Below the pieces are notes generated by a model. That model did no database searches. It saw only the letters and a list, made by a program, of their open reading frames with translations, and had not been told where the DNA came from. Shown piece after piece: positions 1 to 7,136 of a stretch of 64,000 bases of DNA. The DNA lies in NCBI GenBank assembly GCA_017481925.1, contig JAFUOK010000068.1, positions 1-64,000 on the forward strand, written 5' to 3'. How positions within the stretch are numbered: position 1 is the stretch's first letter; each line of letters starts with the position of its first letter. Source of the DNA: Alistipes sp. (GTDB lineage: Bacteria; Bacteroidota; Bacteroidia; Bacteroidales; Rikenellaceae). A program made the translations under genes and the position numbers.

Positions 1-183
1 CACATTGAAGCATAACAATGAGGAACTCAGAAATACGAACGGTTGCTATCTCGTTACCTAATTTTCAAGCAATCCGACCAACCGATTTATTCTAAGCGAG
101 TTATCTTTTCTTGCAAAAGTTACGAAAAAAATATTCTATTACAACATTTTTTTGCACGGCTATGCAAAAATTATTGCATATCG
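1..183. other. Left-edge intergenic region
   Basis: No gene, tRNA or clear terminator is visible here. The sequence is A/T-rich. A minus-strand TAACTTTTGC near 110-120 is one base too long for the Bacteroidetes -7 consensus TAnnTTTG, so it could be a weak promoter for a gene beyond the left edge, but this is not supported further. Confidence 0.4.
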
Positions 184-639
184 TTAGCGTAATCCTTTAA
201 AAAAATTCTTCATCAGCGCCTCACACTCCTCTCTCATCACACCTCGATCGACCACGGTCTTGGGATGAAATATTCGACCTTCTACAGTCGTAAAACCACG
301 TTTAGGATCATCAGCGCCATAAACCACCCTATCGATCTGGCTCCATGCCAATGCTCCGGCACACATTATGCAAGGCTCAACGGTTACATACAACGTGCAA
401 TCCTTCAGATACTTGCCTCCGAGCGTCGAAGCCGCAGCCGTAATACACTGCATCTCGGCGTGAGCCGTAGCGTCACACAATGTCTCAACAAGGTTATGAC
501 CGCGACCAATCACCCGCTCACCGCACACTATGACGGCTCCGATAGGCACTTCCTCTTCCTTTAACGCCTTCTCTGCCTCGTTTATTGCCAATTGCATAAA
601 CTTTTTATCTAGTTCGGCCTGTTTTTTTGCATTCTCCAT
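184..639 (-). CDS. tadA: tRNA-specific adenosine deaminase TadA
   Basis: Zinc-dependent deaminase that converts adenosine to inosine at the wobble position of tRNA(Arg). The 151-residue product from the chosen ATG shows the cytidine/deoxycytidylate deaminase signature: His60-Ala-Glu62 and Pro89-Cys90-x-x-Cys93, which are the zinc ligands and proton shuttle of the family. An ATG 20 codons upstream (699) would add a hydrophobic extension unlike TadA and would run into the aspS promoter region, so the internal ATG at 639 is preferred. The gene diverges from aspS. Family length is about 150-170 aa. A general cytosine deaminase is the main alternative but fits less well. Confidence 0.93.
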   Translation of the reverse strand: MENAKKQAELDKKFMQLAINEAEKALKEEEVPIGAVIVCGERVIGRGHNLVETLCDATAHAEMQCITAAASTLGGKYLKDCTLYVTVEPCIMCAGALAWSQIDRVVYGADDPKRGFTTVEGRIFHPKTVVDRGVMREECEALMKNFFKGLR

Positions 640-706
640 AAGTGATTGCGAAATTAATAATTTCAATAGGAAAAACCAAACATAGTGTAAAATATCCATT
701 TTTTCG

Positions 707-715
707 TATATTTGC
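707..715 (+). promoter_or_regulatory. aspS promoter, -7 box
   Basis: TATATTTGC matches the Bacteroidetes -7 element TAnnTTTG, about 38 nt before the aspS ATG. No clear -33 TTTG is seen at the expected distance. Confidence 0.6.
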
Positions 716-752
716 GTGTTAATTGAGCAAATAATTAAAAATAGATAAACTT

Positions 753-2507
753 ATGTATAGAAGTCATACTTGTGGCGAACTCAGAATCAGCCATATAGGT
801 CAAAACGTAACGCTGGCCGGTTGGGTACAGAAGGTGCGTAATCTGGGAGCAATGACCTTCATCGACTTGCGCGACCGTTACGGCATCACGCAGATCGTGG
901 TAGAGGAGAACTCTCCCGCCGCAACACGTGAGGTGGCAGCCTCACTCGGTCGAGAGTTTGTATTGCAGGTTACAGGCTCGGTTATCGAGCGCTCATCGAA
1001 GAACCCCAAGATGCCTACGGGCGACGTAGAGGTTGCAGCCGCAGAGATCAAGATCCTGAACAAGGCACAGACGCCTCCTTTCACCATCGAGGAGAACTCG
1101 GACGGTGGCGATGACCTTCGCATGAAGTATCGTTACCTCGACCTTCGTCGTCCTCCCTTGCAGCGCAATATGGAGTTGCGTCACCGCATGGCACACGCCA
1201 TCCGCACGTTCCTCGACAAGGAGGGATTTCTTGAGATTGAGACTCCATATTTGGTAGGTTCTACCCCCGAGGGCGCACGCGACTTCGTTGTGCCGAGCCG
1301 CATGAACCCCAACCAGTTCTACGCCCTGCCACAGTCACCGCAGACGCTGAAGCAGTTGCTGATGGTTGCAGGCTACGACCGCTACTTCCAGATCGTGCGC
1401 TGTTTCCGTGACGAGGATTTGCGAGCTGACCGTCAGCCCGAGTTTACGCAGATCGATTGCGAGATGTCATTCGTTGAGCAGGAGGATGTATTGGAGATCT
1501 TCGAGCGCTGGGCAAAGTATATGTTCAAGGAGGTTATGGACATTGATTTCACCGCTCCCTTCCAGCGTATGCCGTGGATTGAGGCTATGGAGAAGTATGG
1601 TTCGGATAAGCCCGATCTGCGCTTTGGTATGGAGTTCCACGATATTACCGACCTGGCTCACGGCCACTCATTCTCCGTATTTGACGATGCGGAGTATGTT
1701 GTAGGTTTCGCCGCTACGGGCTGTGCAGGCTACACCCGTAAGCAGATTGACGCCCTCACGGAGTACGTTAAGCGTCCGCAGGTGGGTGCCAAAGGTTTGG
1801 TGTGGATTCGCATGGACGAGCAGGGCAACCTCAAGTCATCGGTTGATAAGTTCTACTCGGCAGACGACCTGAAGGCTATGGCCGAGCGTATGGGTGCCAA
1901 GGCAGGCGATCTGATGCTCGTACTCTGCGGCAAGAAGTTCAAGGCTCTCACGCAGCTCTGCGCTCTGCGTCTGCACGTTGCCGAGCAGTTGGGCTTGCGT
2001 GACCCCAAGAAGTTCGCACCGTTGTGGGTTGTCGATTTCCCGATGTTCGAGTGGGACGACGAGACCGAGCGTTACTACGCTATGCATCACCCCTTCACCT
2101 CTCCCAAGCCTGAGGATGTTCCCTACCTTGAGAGCGATCCGGGTCGTGTGCGTGCCAACGCCTACGACTTCGTATGTAACGGCACGGAGATCGGTGGCGG
2201 TTCAATCCGTATCCACGACGCACAGTTGCAGGCTCTAATCTTCAAGATTTTGGGCTTCACACCCGAGAAGGCACAGGAGCAGTTTGGCTTCCTGATGAAC
2301 GCCTTTAAGTTCGGTGCGCCTCCTCACGGTGGTTTGGCATTCGGCTTTGACCGCCTGTGCTCGCTGTTCGGTGGCTCGGAGTCTATCCGCGACTTCATCG
2401 CATTCCCCAAGAACAACGCTGGTCGCGACGTGATGCTGGATGCTCCCTCGGTAATCGATCAGGCGCAGTTGGATGAGTTGTTTATCTCGCTCGTTAAACC
2501 TGAGTAA
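753..2507 (+). CDS. aspS: Aspartyl-tRNA synthetase
   Basis: Class II synthetase that charges tRNA(Asp). The 584-residue length and layout are those of the bacterial-type enzyme: an N-terminal OB-fold anticodon-binding domain (about 1-105), the catalytic core, a GAD-type insertion (about 290-410), and the C-terminal catalytic half. Motif 2 begins [18 protein letters not shown] at about residue 218, and motif 3 includes [10 protein letters not shown] at about 526-535. It is monocistronic, with its own promoter and a strong terminator directly downstream. The bacterial type may charge only tRNA(Asp) or also tRNA(Asn); no gatCAB genes are in the window to decide. Confidence 0.98.
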   Translation: MYRSHTCGELRISHIGQNVTLAGWVQKVRNLGAMTFIDLRDRYGITQIVVEENSPAATREVAASLGREFVLQVTGSVIERSSKNPKMPTGDVEVAAAEIKILNKAQTPPFTIEENSDGGDDLRMKYRYLDLRRPPLQRNMELRHRMAHAIRTFLDKEGFLEIETPYLVGSTPEGARDFVVPSRMNPNQFYALPQSPQTLKQLLMVAGYDRYFQIVRCFRDEDLRADRQPEFTQIDCEMSFVEQEDVLEIFERWAKYMFKEVMDIDFTAPFQRMPWIEAMEKYGSDKPDLRFGMEFHDITDLAHGHSFSVFDDAEYVVGFAATGCAGYTRKQIDALTEYVKRPQVGAKGLVWIRMDEQGNLKSSVDKFYSADDLKAMAERMGAKAGDLMLVLCGKKFKALTQLCALRLHVAEQLGLRDPKKFAPLWVVDFPMFEWDDETERYYAMHHPFTSPKPEDVPYLESDPGRVRANAYDFVCNGTEIGGGSIRIHDAQLQALIFKILGFTPEKAQEQFGFLMNAFKFGAPPHGGLAFGFDRLCSLFGGSESIRDFIAFPKNNAGRDVMLDAPSVIDQAQLDELFISLVKPE

Positions 2508-2522
2508 GGAGAGTAAAAATAG

Positions 2523-2551
2523 AAAAAGGCGACCCGAAAGGTCGCCTTTTT
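2523..2551. terminator. Bidirectional terminator after aspS
   Basis: A 12-bp perfect stem (AAAAAGGCGACC with its complement, 5-nt loop) has T and A runs on the two sides. It can end aspS on the plus strand and rubredoxin on the minus strand. Confidence 0.9.
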
Positions 2552-2557
2552 CATTTA

Positions 2558-2716
2558 CTATATCTTCTCAAAGTCCTCTTTACCTGCTCCACACAAGGGG
2601 CAAGTCCAATCATCGGGCAAAGACTCAAAAGCTGTTCCGGGCTCAATACCATTCTCGGGATCTCCAATTGCGGGGTCATACTCCCAACCGCAGGGTGTGC
2701 ATACGTACTTATCCAT
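2558..2716 (-). CDS. Rubredoxin
   Basis: Small electron carrier with one iron bound by four cysteines. The 52-residue protein has Cys6-x-x-Cys9-Gly and Cys39-Pro-Leu-Cys42-Gly, which is the classical rubredoxin ligand arrangement, and a typical length. The start is the ATG at 2716; a longer reading frame adds 35 residues of A/T-rich leader unlike rubredoxin. It stands alone between the aspS terminator and the module 1 lipoprotein. In anaerobic Bacteroidales, rubredoxins usually serve peroxide or superoxide reduction (rubrerythrin partners); that link is inferred, as no such partner gene is in the window. Confidence 0.95.
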   Translation of the reverse strand: MDKYVCTPCGWEYDPAIGDPENGIEPGTAFESLPDDWTCPLCGAGKEDFEKI

Positions 2717-2856
2717 AATCTTTATGTTTTTGTTTGTTAATGAATTTCTGTTTTTCTCTATTGCAAAAATAATACACAAATCGAATAAAACAACACCAAA
2801 ACGATAAAAAGAATTTACCATGCTATAAGCGCAACTTATCCAGCCACCTCACACGC

Positions 2857-2887
2857 AAAAAAAAGACTGCAACAAAGTGCAGTCTTT
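2857..2887 (-). terminator. Terminator of lipoprotein operon 1
   Basis: Read on the minus strand, AAAGACTGCAC, a short loop and GCAGTCTTT are followed by a run of T. It lies about 30 nt after the lipoprotein stop codon. Confidence 0.85.
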
Positions 2888-2913
2888 AAGAAATGATTAT
2901 TTAAAATAAGGCA

Positions 2914-3780
2914 TTATTCTGCTTGCTTCTCCCATTCGCTGAGGGCAGGCAATAAATATGCTGTTCCACCAATGGACACAGTGGATGATGCTAAAGTATA
3001 CACATAAGTATTTGTACCGTTGCTCAATTCAAATTGTTTTGCTGCATTATTGTTGCCCGTATTCTTAATGAAACAGAACTGAACATCCTCACCGTACTTT
3101 ACACCACTGGCATTTGCATAAACATCCTCAACTTGTGGTCCATATGTGGTTGTTGGTACTTTTAATTGACCACCTGCAAGATGTTTGTCATAGAAGACAT
3201 CACCTGAACCATTTTGGATAGTCAAAGCCCATTCACCGCTTTCAGAAGCTAAACCCTTAACAGAAATTTGGTACATATTCTCGTCACGAATCATATTGAT
3301 TGTACCCAATTCTATTTCGGAACCGTTTACGGTATATGTACCTTCAGCGACCAAATATTCACCACCCTTATAAGTGTCGAAATACAACATATAATTAACA
3401 TCTGATTCAGCAAACGATACTTCACCAGGATAATAGATTGCTTTGTAGTCAGCAGAAGCAGACAAATCCGCAATATCAATCTTTGATTTGTCGGCAGTCC
3501 AACCGTCTGCAGTCTTGGTCAGCTTCAAGGTGTTCGCATCGTCAAAAGCATCCAACCAGGATCCAACAGCTTTATTGAAAACAACCAAAATCTGGTCACC
3601 ATTGTCCCAACCCTTCTTCACGCTACGAGTAACAGCATCAAAGCTCGGCTTTTCTGCAACGGTAAAGTTTACCTTTACATCATTATTCTCTACATTGAGG
3701 TCGTCTTTTGAACAACTTACAAATACTGCCATTGTCAACGCCAAGGCAGCCATAAATACTTTCTTCATCTCTCTTTTCAA
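2914..3780 (-). CDS. Fimbrillin-like lipoprotein (module 1)
   Basis: Predicted surface or outer-membrane lipoprotein of 288 residues. The N-terminus MKREMKKVFMAALALT is a signal peptide ending in the lipobox FVSC with Cys23, followed by Ser-Lys-Asp-Asp. The rest is a beta-rich domain with a TRS segment (about 50) and a conserved GWDNGDQI stretch. That pattern of a short Cys-Ser-Lys-Asp start followed by a TR site and W-x-x-GD-x-I is typical of Bacteroidales fimbrillin/Mfa-like proteins. Translation may start at residue 5 (3768). It follows the 40-aa peptide gene and its long leader, and is terminated at 2857-2887. It is a paralogue in arrangement, not closely in sequence, of the lipoprotein at 21300-22166. 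The exact role (pilus subunit, anchor or tip) cannot be read from the sequence. Confidence 0.7.
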   Translation of the reverse strand: MKREMKKVFMAALALTMAVFVSCSKDDLNVENNDVKVNFTVAEKPSFDAVTRSVKKGWDNGDQILVVFNKAVGSWLDAFDDANTLKLTKTADGWTADKSKIDIADLSASADYKAIYYPGEVSFAESDVNYMLYFDTYKGGEYLVAEGTYTVNGSEIELGTINMIRDENMYQISVKGLASESGEWALTIQNGSGDVFYDKHLAGGQLKVPTTTYGPQVEDVYANASGVKYGEDVQFCFIKNTGNNNAAKQFELSNGTNTYVYTLASSTVSIGGTAYLLPALSEWEKQAE

Positions 3781-3805
3781 TTTTTACTATTTAATACTCG
3801 GCTAA

Positions 3806-3928
3806 TTAAAAAAGAGGAGTCTCATCTCCCCACTGTGGATAACCATCACCTGATACAGCAAAACCCTGCTCTACTGCTACCTCAAGCACCTCAACCTCGG
3901 GTGCGATGTAATTCATTTTCTTCTCCAT
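3806..3928 (-). CDS. Small peptide with conserved N-terminus (module 1)
   Basis: A 40-residue peptide beginning MEKKMNYIAPEVEVLEV and ending in an acidic, Gly/Pro/Trp-containing tail (GDGYPQWGDETPLF). It has no signal peptide, membrane helix or cysteine. Its first 26 residues are almost the same as those of the 37-aa peptide at 22182-22295, while the C-terminal parts are unrelated. This precursor-like pattern is seen in the sequence; processing is only inferred, and no maturation enzyme is nearby. The frame stays open upstream for 23 codons, but that extension runs through the terminator-like hairpin, so the ATG at 3928 is preferred. The lipoprotein gene follows 25 nt downstream. Confidence 0.7.
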   Translation of the reverse strand: MEKKMNYIAPEVEVLEVAVEQGFAVSGDGYPQWGDETPLF

Positions 3929-3968
3929 AATTGTTTGTTTTTGTATTGTTATTAGTGAATGTATAAAC

Positions 3969-4014
3969 AAAAAAACGCTCACAGCAGGGCACAACAAAGC
4001 CCACGCCGAGAGCG
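3969..4014 (-). terminator. Terminator-like hairpin in leader of module 1
   Basis: In the transcript, ACGCTC pairs with GAGCGT and an inner GGGC pairs with GCCC, followed at once by seven U residues. It lies about 40 nt upstream of the small peptide ATG and about 40 nt after the stop of the 41-codon upstream ORF. No promoter motif lies between it and the ATG, so it most likely acts within the leader as an attenuator. Confidence 0.6.
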
Positions 4015-4054
4015 TGTTAAGTCATTTTCGTATAATTTACTGATTATCAGGCAA

Positions 4055-4180
4055 TTAAGCCGCGTAGGGGGGGGGTAATATTACGCCCGCATTTCGGCTC
4101 GACGCAGAAATGCACACCGCGCCCAACAATATCAGCGGCGACACTGTCTGCGATACGATATTTTCCTTATGGCGTAACAT
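4055..4180 (-). CDS. Upstream ORF, 41 codons, ending in Pro-Pro-Pro-Tyr (module 1)
   Basis: A possible leader peptide between the promoter and the terminator-like hairpin. It starts MLRHKENI and ends GVILPPPYAA; the three prolines are encoded by a C9 run. The second module has an ORF of exactly the same length, MLRHKENI at the start and GVILPPPYMA at the end, with an unrelated 23-residue centre. Polyproline is a known ribosome-stalling signal relieved by EF-P, and a terminator-like hairpin follows. Translation is inferred from the keeping of frame and length in two copies; the alternative is that this stretch is only a structured RNA. Confidence 0.45.
   Translation of the reverse strand: MLRHKENIVSQTVSPLILLGAVCISASSRNAGVILPPPYAA
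4067..4075. repeat. G9 homopolymer tract
   Basis: Nine consecutive G on the plus strand (C9 in the transcript) lie inside the upstream ORF. The same length tract is found at 22434-22442. Runs of this length are prone to slippage, which would change the frame of the upstream ORF. Confidence 0.7.
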
Positions 4181-4222
4181 CTTTTTGAATTTCACGGAGT
4201 TATTACCCCTTATACAACTATA

Positions 4223-4254
4223 CAAAATTATAATTTTTATTCTCAAAAAGCAAT
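4223..4254 (-). promoter_or_regulatory. Promoter of module 1
   Basis: On the minus strand, a TTG at 4253-4251 is followed after 20 nt by TAATTTTG at 4230-4223. The second module has TTTG, 20 nt, TAACTTTG at exactly the same distance from its start codons. This places the upstream ORF about 36 nt into the transcript and the small peptide about 290 nt into it. Confidence 0.7.
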
Positions 4255-4263
4255 TTTTTTACA

Positions 4264-4304
4264 CAAAAAATTTGGGGTAGCACAAACGCGCCACCCCAAA
4301 AATG
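4264..4304 (-). terminator. Terminator of the nadE-rnf operon
   Basis: Minus strand: TTGGGGTGGC, loop, GCTACCCCAA, then a T-rich run, about 20 nt after the rnfA stop. It separates the rnf operon from the module 1 promoter. Confidence 0.85.
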
Positions 4305-4323
4305 TAATCTATGTGAATATAAA

Positions 4324-4902
4324 CTATACCAAGCCCGAGAAACCCATAAAGGCCATAGCAAGGATAGCGGCGGTAATCAAAGCGATAGGATTGCCCTTCA
4401 ATGCTGCGGGCACGCCATCCAACTCCAGACGCTCGCGGATACCGGCAAAGAGCACCAGCGCCATAGCAAAACCCACGGCCGTAGCCACCGAGAAGGTGAA
4501 ACTCTGCAAGAGGTTATACTCCTTCTGAATCATCAGGATAGCCACACCCAACACGGCGCAGTTAGTAGTAATCAGGGGGAGGAAGATACCCAACGCCTGA
4601 TACAGCGAGGGAGAGACCTTCTTCAGAATGATCTCCACCATCTGCACCAATGCAGCGATGACGAGGATAAATACGATGGTCTGCATATACTCAATCTGGA
4701 AGGGCACGAGGATAAACTCCTGAATCGACCACGCCACGATTGACGACAAAGCCATTACGAAAGTTACGGCAGCACCCATACCGATTGAGGTATCAACCTT
4801 TGACGATACGCCCAAGAAGGGGCAGATACCGAGGAACTGTGCGAATACTACGTTATTGACGAAAATCGCACCGATGATAATTGCAAAATATGAGATCTCC
4901 AT
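4324..4902 (-). CDS. rnfA: Ion-translocating ferredoxin:NAD oxidoreductase subunit RnfA
   Basis: Integral membrane subunit of the Rnf complex, which couples electron flow between ferredoxin and NAD to Na+ or H+ transport. It is a 192-residue, very hydrophobic protein with about six membrane helices, including the conserved [14 protein letters not shown] segment near the start and a GICPxLG-type inverted-topology motif shared with RnfE. It is the last gene of the operon; the rnfE stop is 2 nt upstream and a terminator follows. Length and sequence fit RnfA/NqrE; the neighbouring RnfB and RnfC decide for Rnf rather than Nqr. Confidence 0.96.
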   Translation of the reverse strand: MEISYFAIIIGAIFVNNVVFAQFLGICPFLGVSSKVDTSIGMGAAVTFVMALSSIVAWSIQEFILVPFQIEYMQTIVFILVIAALVQMVEIILKKVSPSLYQALGIFLPLITTNCAVLGVAILMIQKEYNLLQSFTFSVATAVGFAMALVLFAGIRERLELDGVPAALKGNPIALITAAILAMAFMGFSGLV

Positions 4903-4904
4903 AA

Positions 4905-5489
4905 CTATTTCTTAGCATATTTGTTAAACAAAACCATCAAGTAACCGAGCACAAAGAATGCACCCGGAGCCAAGACAAATACCAGCGGCATATAGTCGGC
5001 AATACCGAGCGAGAAGCCGAAGATAGCACCGCTACCCAAGATCTCACGCACGGCACCGATAGTGGTGAGTGAGAGGGTAAAGCCAACGCCGATACCCACA
5101 CCATCCAAGATAGAATCCAGCGCGCCATTCTTCGATGCGAAGGCCTCGGCACGACCCAAGATGATACAGTTCACCACAATCAAGGGGATGAACACACCAA
5201 GGCTTGCGTAGAGCGAGGGCACGTATGCCTGCATAAGCATCTGGATGATGGTCACGAACGATGCGATAACCACGATAAAGGCGGGGATACGCACCTTGTC
5301 GGGGATAAAGTTCTTGATGAGCGAGATCACGAGGTTTGACATAATCAACACCGCCATAGTCGCTACACCCATACCCAAACCGTTGATAGCCGAGGTAGTG
5401 GTACCAAGCGTAGGACACATACCCAACACCAACACGAAGGTGGGGTTATTCTTCAAAATACCGTTAAGTACGATCTGCATCTTATTCAT
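4905..5489 (-). CDS. rnfE: Rnf complex subunit RnfE
   Basis: Membrane subunit homologous to RnfA, about six helices, 194 residues from the ATG at 5489. The start is set by AGGAGG at 5495-5500, an unusually strong Shine-Dalgarno for this genome, and by overlap of 8 nt with the end of rnfG; the longer open frame up to 5594 lies inside rnfG and is rejected. The segment [10 protein letters not shown] near residue 20 corresponds to the half-helix motif of the family. The product pairs with RnfA to form the ion path and iron site known from Rnf/Nqr structures (established for the family). Confidence 0.95.
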   Translation of the reverse strand: MNKMQIVLNGILKNNPTFVLVLGMCPTLGTTTSAINGLGMGVATMAVLIMSNLVISLIKNFIPDKVRIPAFIVVIASFVTIIQMLMQAYVPSLYASLGVFIPLIVVNCIILGRAEAFASKNGALDSILDGVGIGVGFTLSLTTIGAVREILGSGAIFGFSLGIADYMPLVFVLAPGAFFVLGYLMVLFNKYAKK

Positions 5490-6117
5490 TTTGACCTCCT
5501 TTCTGAGCATTTGAGCTCGCAGTGGCTGTTGCACCCGACACGCTGTCGGCTGACTCCTGATAGCCACATGCCACCTTGTAAGCCTCGTAAGCACGGGCTA
5601 CAGCCTCGTAGTAAGCGCGTGAAGAGATGGTAGCCGCGGTCAAAGCGTCCAGCTCACCGCCGTCCTTCTTGACCTTGAAATCTACCTCCCATGAATTCTT
5701 ATTCTGGATACTTGCCAACAGAGGATTACCCTCATCGGCCATCTTGGTACCCAAGCCCGGGGTCTCGGCCTGCTGCAATACGTTTACATTGAGAATCTTG
5801 CCATCAGCACCAAAGCCTACCATCAAGCGGATAGCACCGCCAAAGCCGTTCTTGGACATCGTCTCAACGGCATAGCCAACAGTGTCAGCACCCTTGGTAG
5901 CGGTATAGACTACGATAGTCATATCGTCGATGGTCTGCTCGCTAATCTCAGTATTGTCGAACTCAGGTAATACATTCTGCACCGCCTGCGTGGTAGCCAG
6001 AGCATTAGCCTCGGCAATAGCATCAGCCGTAATCATATTCACAGCACCCACACCAGCCGAAGCGACAAGGGTGACGGTGAACAGGACGGCAACCATATTA
6101 AAAAGTGTACTCTTCAT
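5482..6117 (-). CDS. rnfG: Rnf complex FMN-binding subunit RnfG
   Basis: Single-pass membrane subunit with an extracytoplasmic domain carrying covalent FMN. In the 211-residue protein, a membrane helix spans about 5-28, and the flavinylation motif is Thr-Ala-Ala-Thr at 160-163 followed by ISSRAY. The usual motif is Ser/Thr-Gly-Ala-Thr, so the second position is Ala in place of Gly, a mild deviation; Thr163 would carry FMN. The C-terminus is Ser/Gly/Ala-rich. It sits 12 nt after rnfD. FMN attachment needs ApbE, which is not in this window. Confidence 0.95.
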   Translation of the reverse strand: MKSTLFNMVAVLFTVTLVASAGVGAVNMITADAIAEANALATTQAVQNVLPEFDNTEISEQTIDDMTIVVYTATKGADTVGYAVETMSKNGFGGAIRLMVGFGADGKILNVNVLQQAETPGLGTKMADEGNPLLASIQNKNSWEVDFKVKKDGGELDALTAATISSRAYYEAVARAYEAYKVACGYQESADSVSGATATASSNAQKGGQNE

Positions 6118-6129
6118 ATCTCCGTCCTC

Positions 6130-7116
6130 CTATTTTTTAGCAGTTGTTACACCGAAGCGACGAGGCTTCACATATTTATTAATAAGCGGTGTCACGGCAT
6201 TCATCAGCAGGATTGCAAACGACATACCCTCGGGATAAGCACCCCACAGACGGATAATCATCGTAATCACACCGATACCTACGCCATAGATCAACATACC
6301 CTTGGGAGTCATAGGCGAGGTTACATAGTCCGTAGCCATAAAGATAGCACCCAGCATGGCACCACCAGCCAACAGATGGAACAAGGGCAGAGCATACAAC
6401 TCCGCGCCACCGCCCTGCATCAGGGCTACGATGAATGCGAAGGCTGCCATTGAGCCCAGCACAGCCACGGGAATATGCCACGTAATAACACGACGCCACA
6501 ACATATATAGACCGCCAACCAGAAGAGCCGTAGCCGACAACTCACCCATAGAACCGGCGTTGAAACCACCGAACAACGACATCAGGTTAGCATCCGTAAC
6601 CGACATAGCACCCGACTTAACGGCTGCCAAGGGGGTAGCACCAGAGAAGGTATCGACGATACCACCCACAACGGGCTCAATCTCGGGGAATGATGTCATC
6701 TGCACGGGGTAAGCGATCAGAAGGAATACACGACCCACCAACGCAGGGTTGAAGGGGTTGTGACCCAGACCGCCGAAGGTCATCTTCGCTACGCCGATAG
6801 CCACCACAGCACCGATAACGATAATCCACCAGGGAATATTTGCGGGCAGGTTGAAGGCAAGCAACAGACCTGTAACCACGGCTGACAGGTTGCCAAGCGT
6901 AGGAGTACCCTTAATGAGGTATTTCTGAATCAGGAACTCAACGAGAACGCAACTCACCACAGCGATAGCCGTAACGTAGAGTACGCTCAAACCATACACC
7001 ACAGCCGACACCGCCAAAGCAGGCATCAGAGCCACAATCACATCGCGCATCAACGACTGGGTCGAGTGCGGGTTGTGCATATGTGGTGCAGTTGCAATAA
7101 TAAATTTATTTGCCAT
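6130..7116 (-). CDS. rnfD: Rnf complex FMN-binding membrane subunit RnfD
   Basis: Multi-pass subunit of 328 residues with about nine membrane helices. The covalent FMN motif Ser-Gly-Ala-Thr is at 158-161 (SGATPLAAV), and GGLGHNPFNPALVGR at about 115-129 is the family signature. It lies between rnfC and rnfG with gaps of 20 and 12 nt. RnfD and RnfG each hold one FMN on the outer side and pass electrons across the membrane. Confidence 0.96.
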   Translation of the reverse strand: MANKFIIATAPHMHNPHSTQSLMRDVIVALMPALAVSAVVYGLSVLYVTAIAVVSCVLVEFLIQKYLIKGTPTLGNLSAVVTGLLLAFNLPANIPWWIIVIGAVVAIGVAKMTFGGLGHNPFNPALVGRVFLLIAYPVQMTSFPEIEPVVGGIVDTFSGATPLAAVKSGAMSVTDANLMSLFGGFNAGSMGELSATALLVGGLYMLWRRVITWHIPVAVLGSMAAFAFIVALMQGGGAELYALPLFHLLAGGAMLGAIFMATDYVTSPMTPKGMLIYGVGIGVITMIIRLWGAYPEGMSFAILLMNAVTPLINKYVKPRRFGVTTAKK

Positions 7117-7136
7117 ATCTCTTTCTTTTATTTTCG

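Larger units (their letters stand above)
3858..4087 (-). repeat. 230-bp dispersed repeat, copy 1
   Basis: This block is matched base for base in length by 22225-22454, with about 13 differences by hand count and no gaps. It covers the 5' half of the small peptide gene, the A/T-rich leader, the terminator-like hairpin and the G9 tract. The flanking promoter and upstream-ORF start also lie at identical distances in both copies. Confidence 0.9.

Noticed and set aside
2914..3780. SusD or SusE-type glycan-binding lipoprotein
   Set aside because: Length, lack of TPR-like helices and absence of a neighbouring SusC make this unlikely. The TR and WDNGD features fit fimbrillin-like proteins better.
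3929..3997. N-terminal extension of the module 1 small peptide (MLCPAVSV... start)
   Set aside because: It runs through the terminator-like hairpin and its U-run. Conservation there is explained by the RNA structure, and the ATG at 3928 follows a typical A/T-rich leader. The same holds for module 2.
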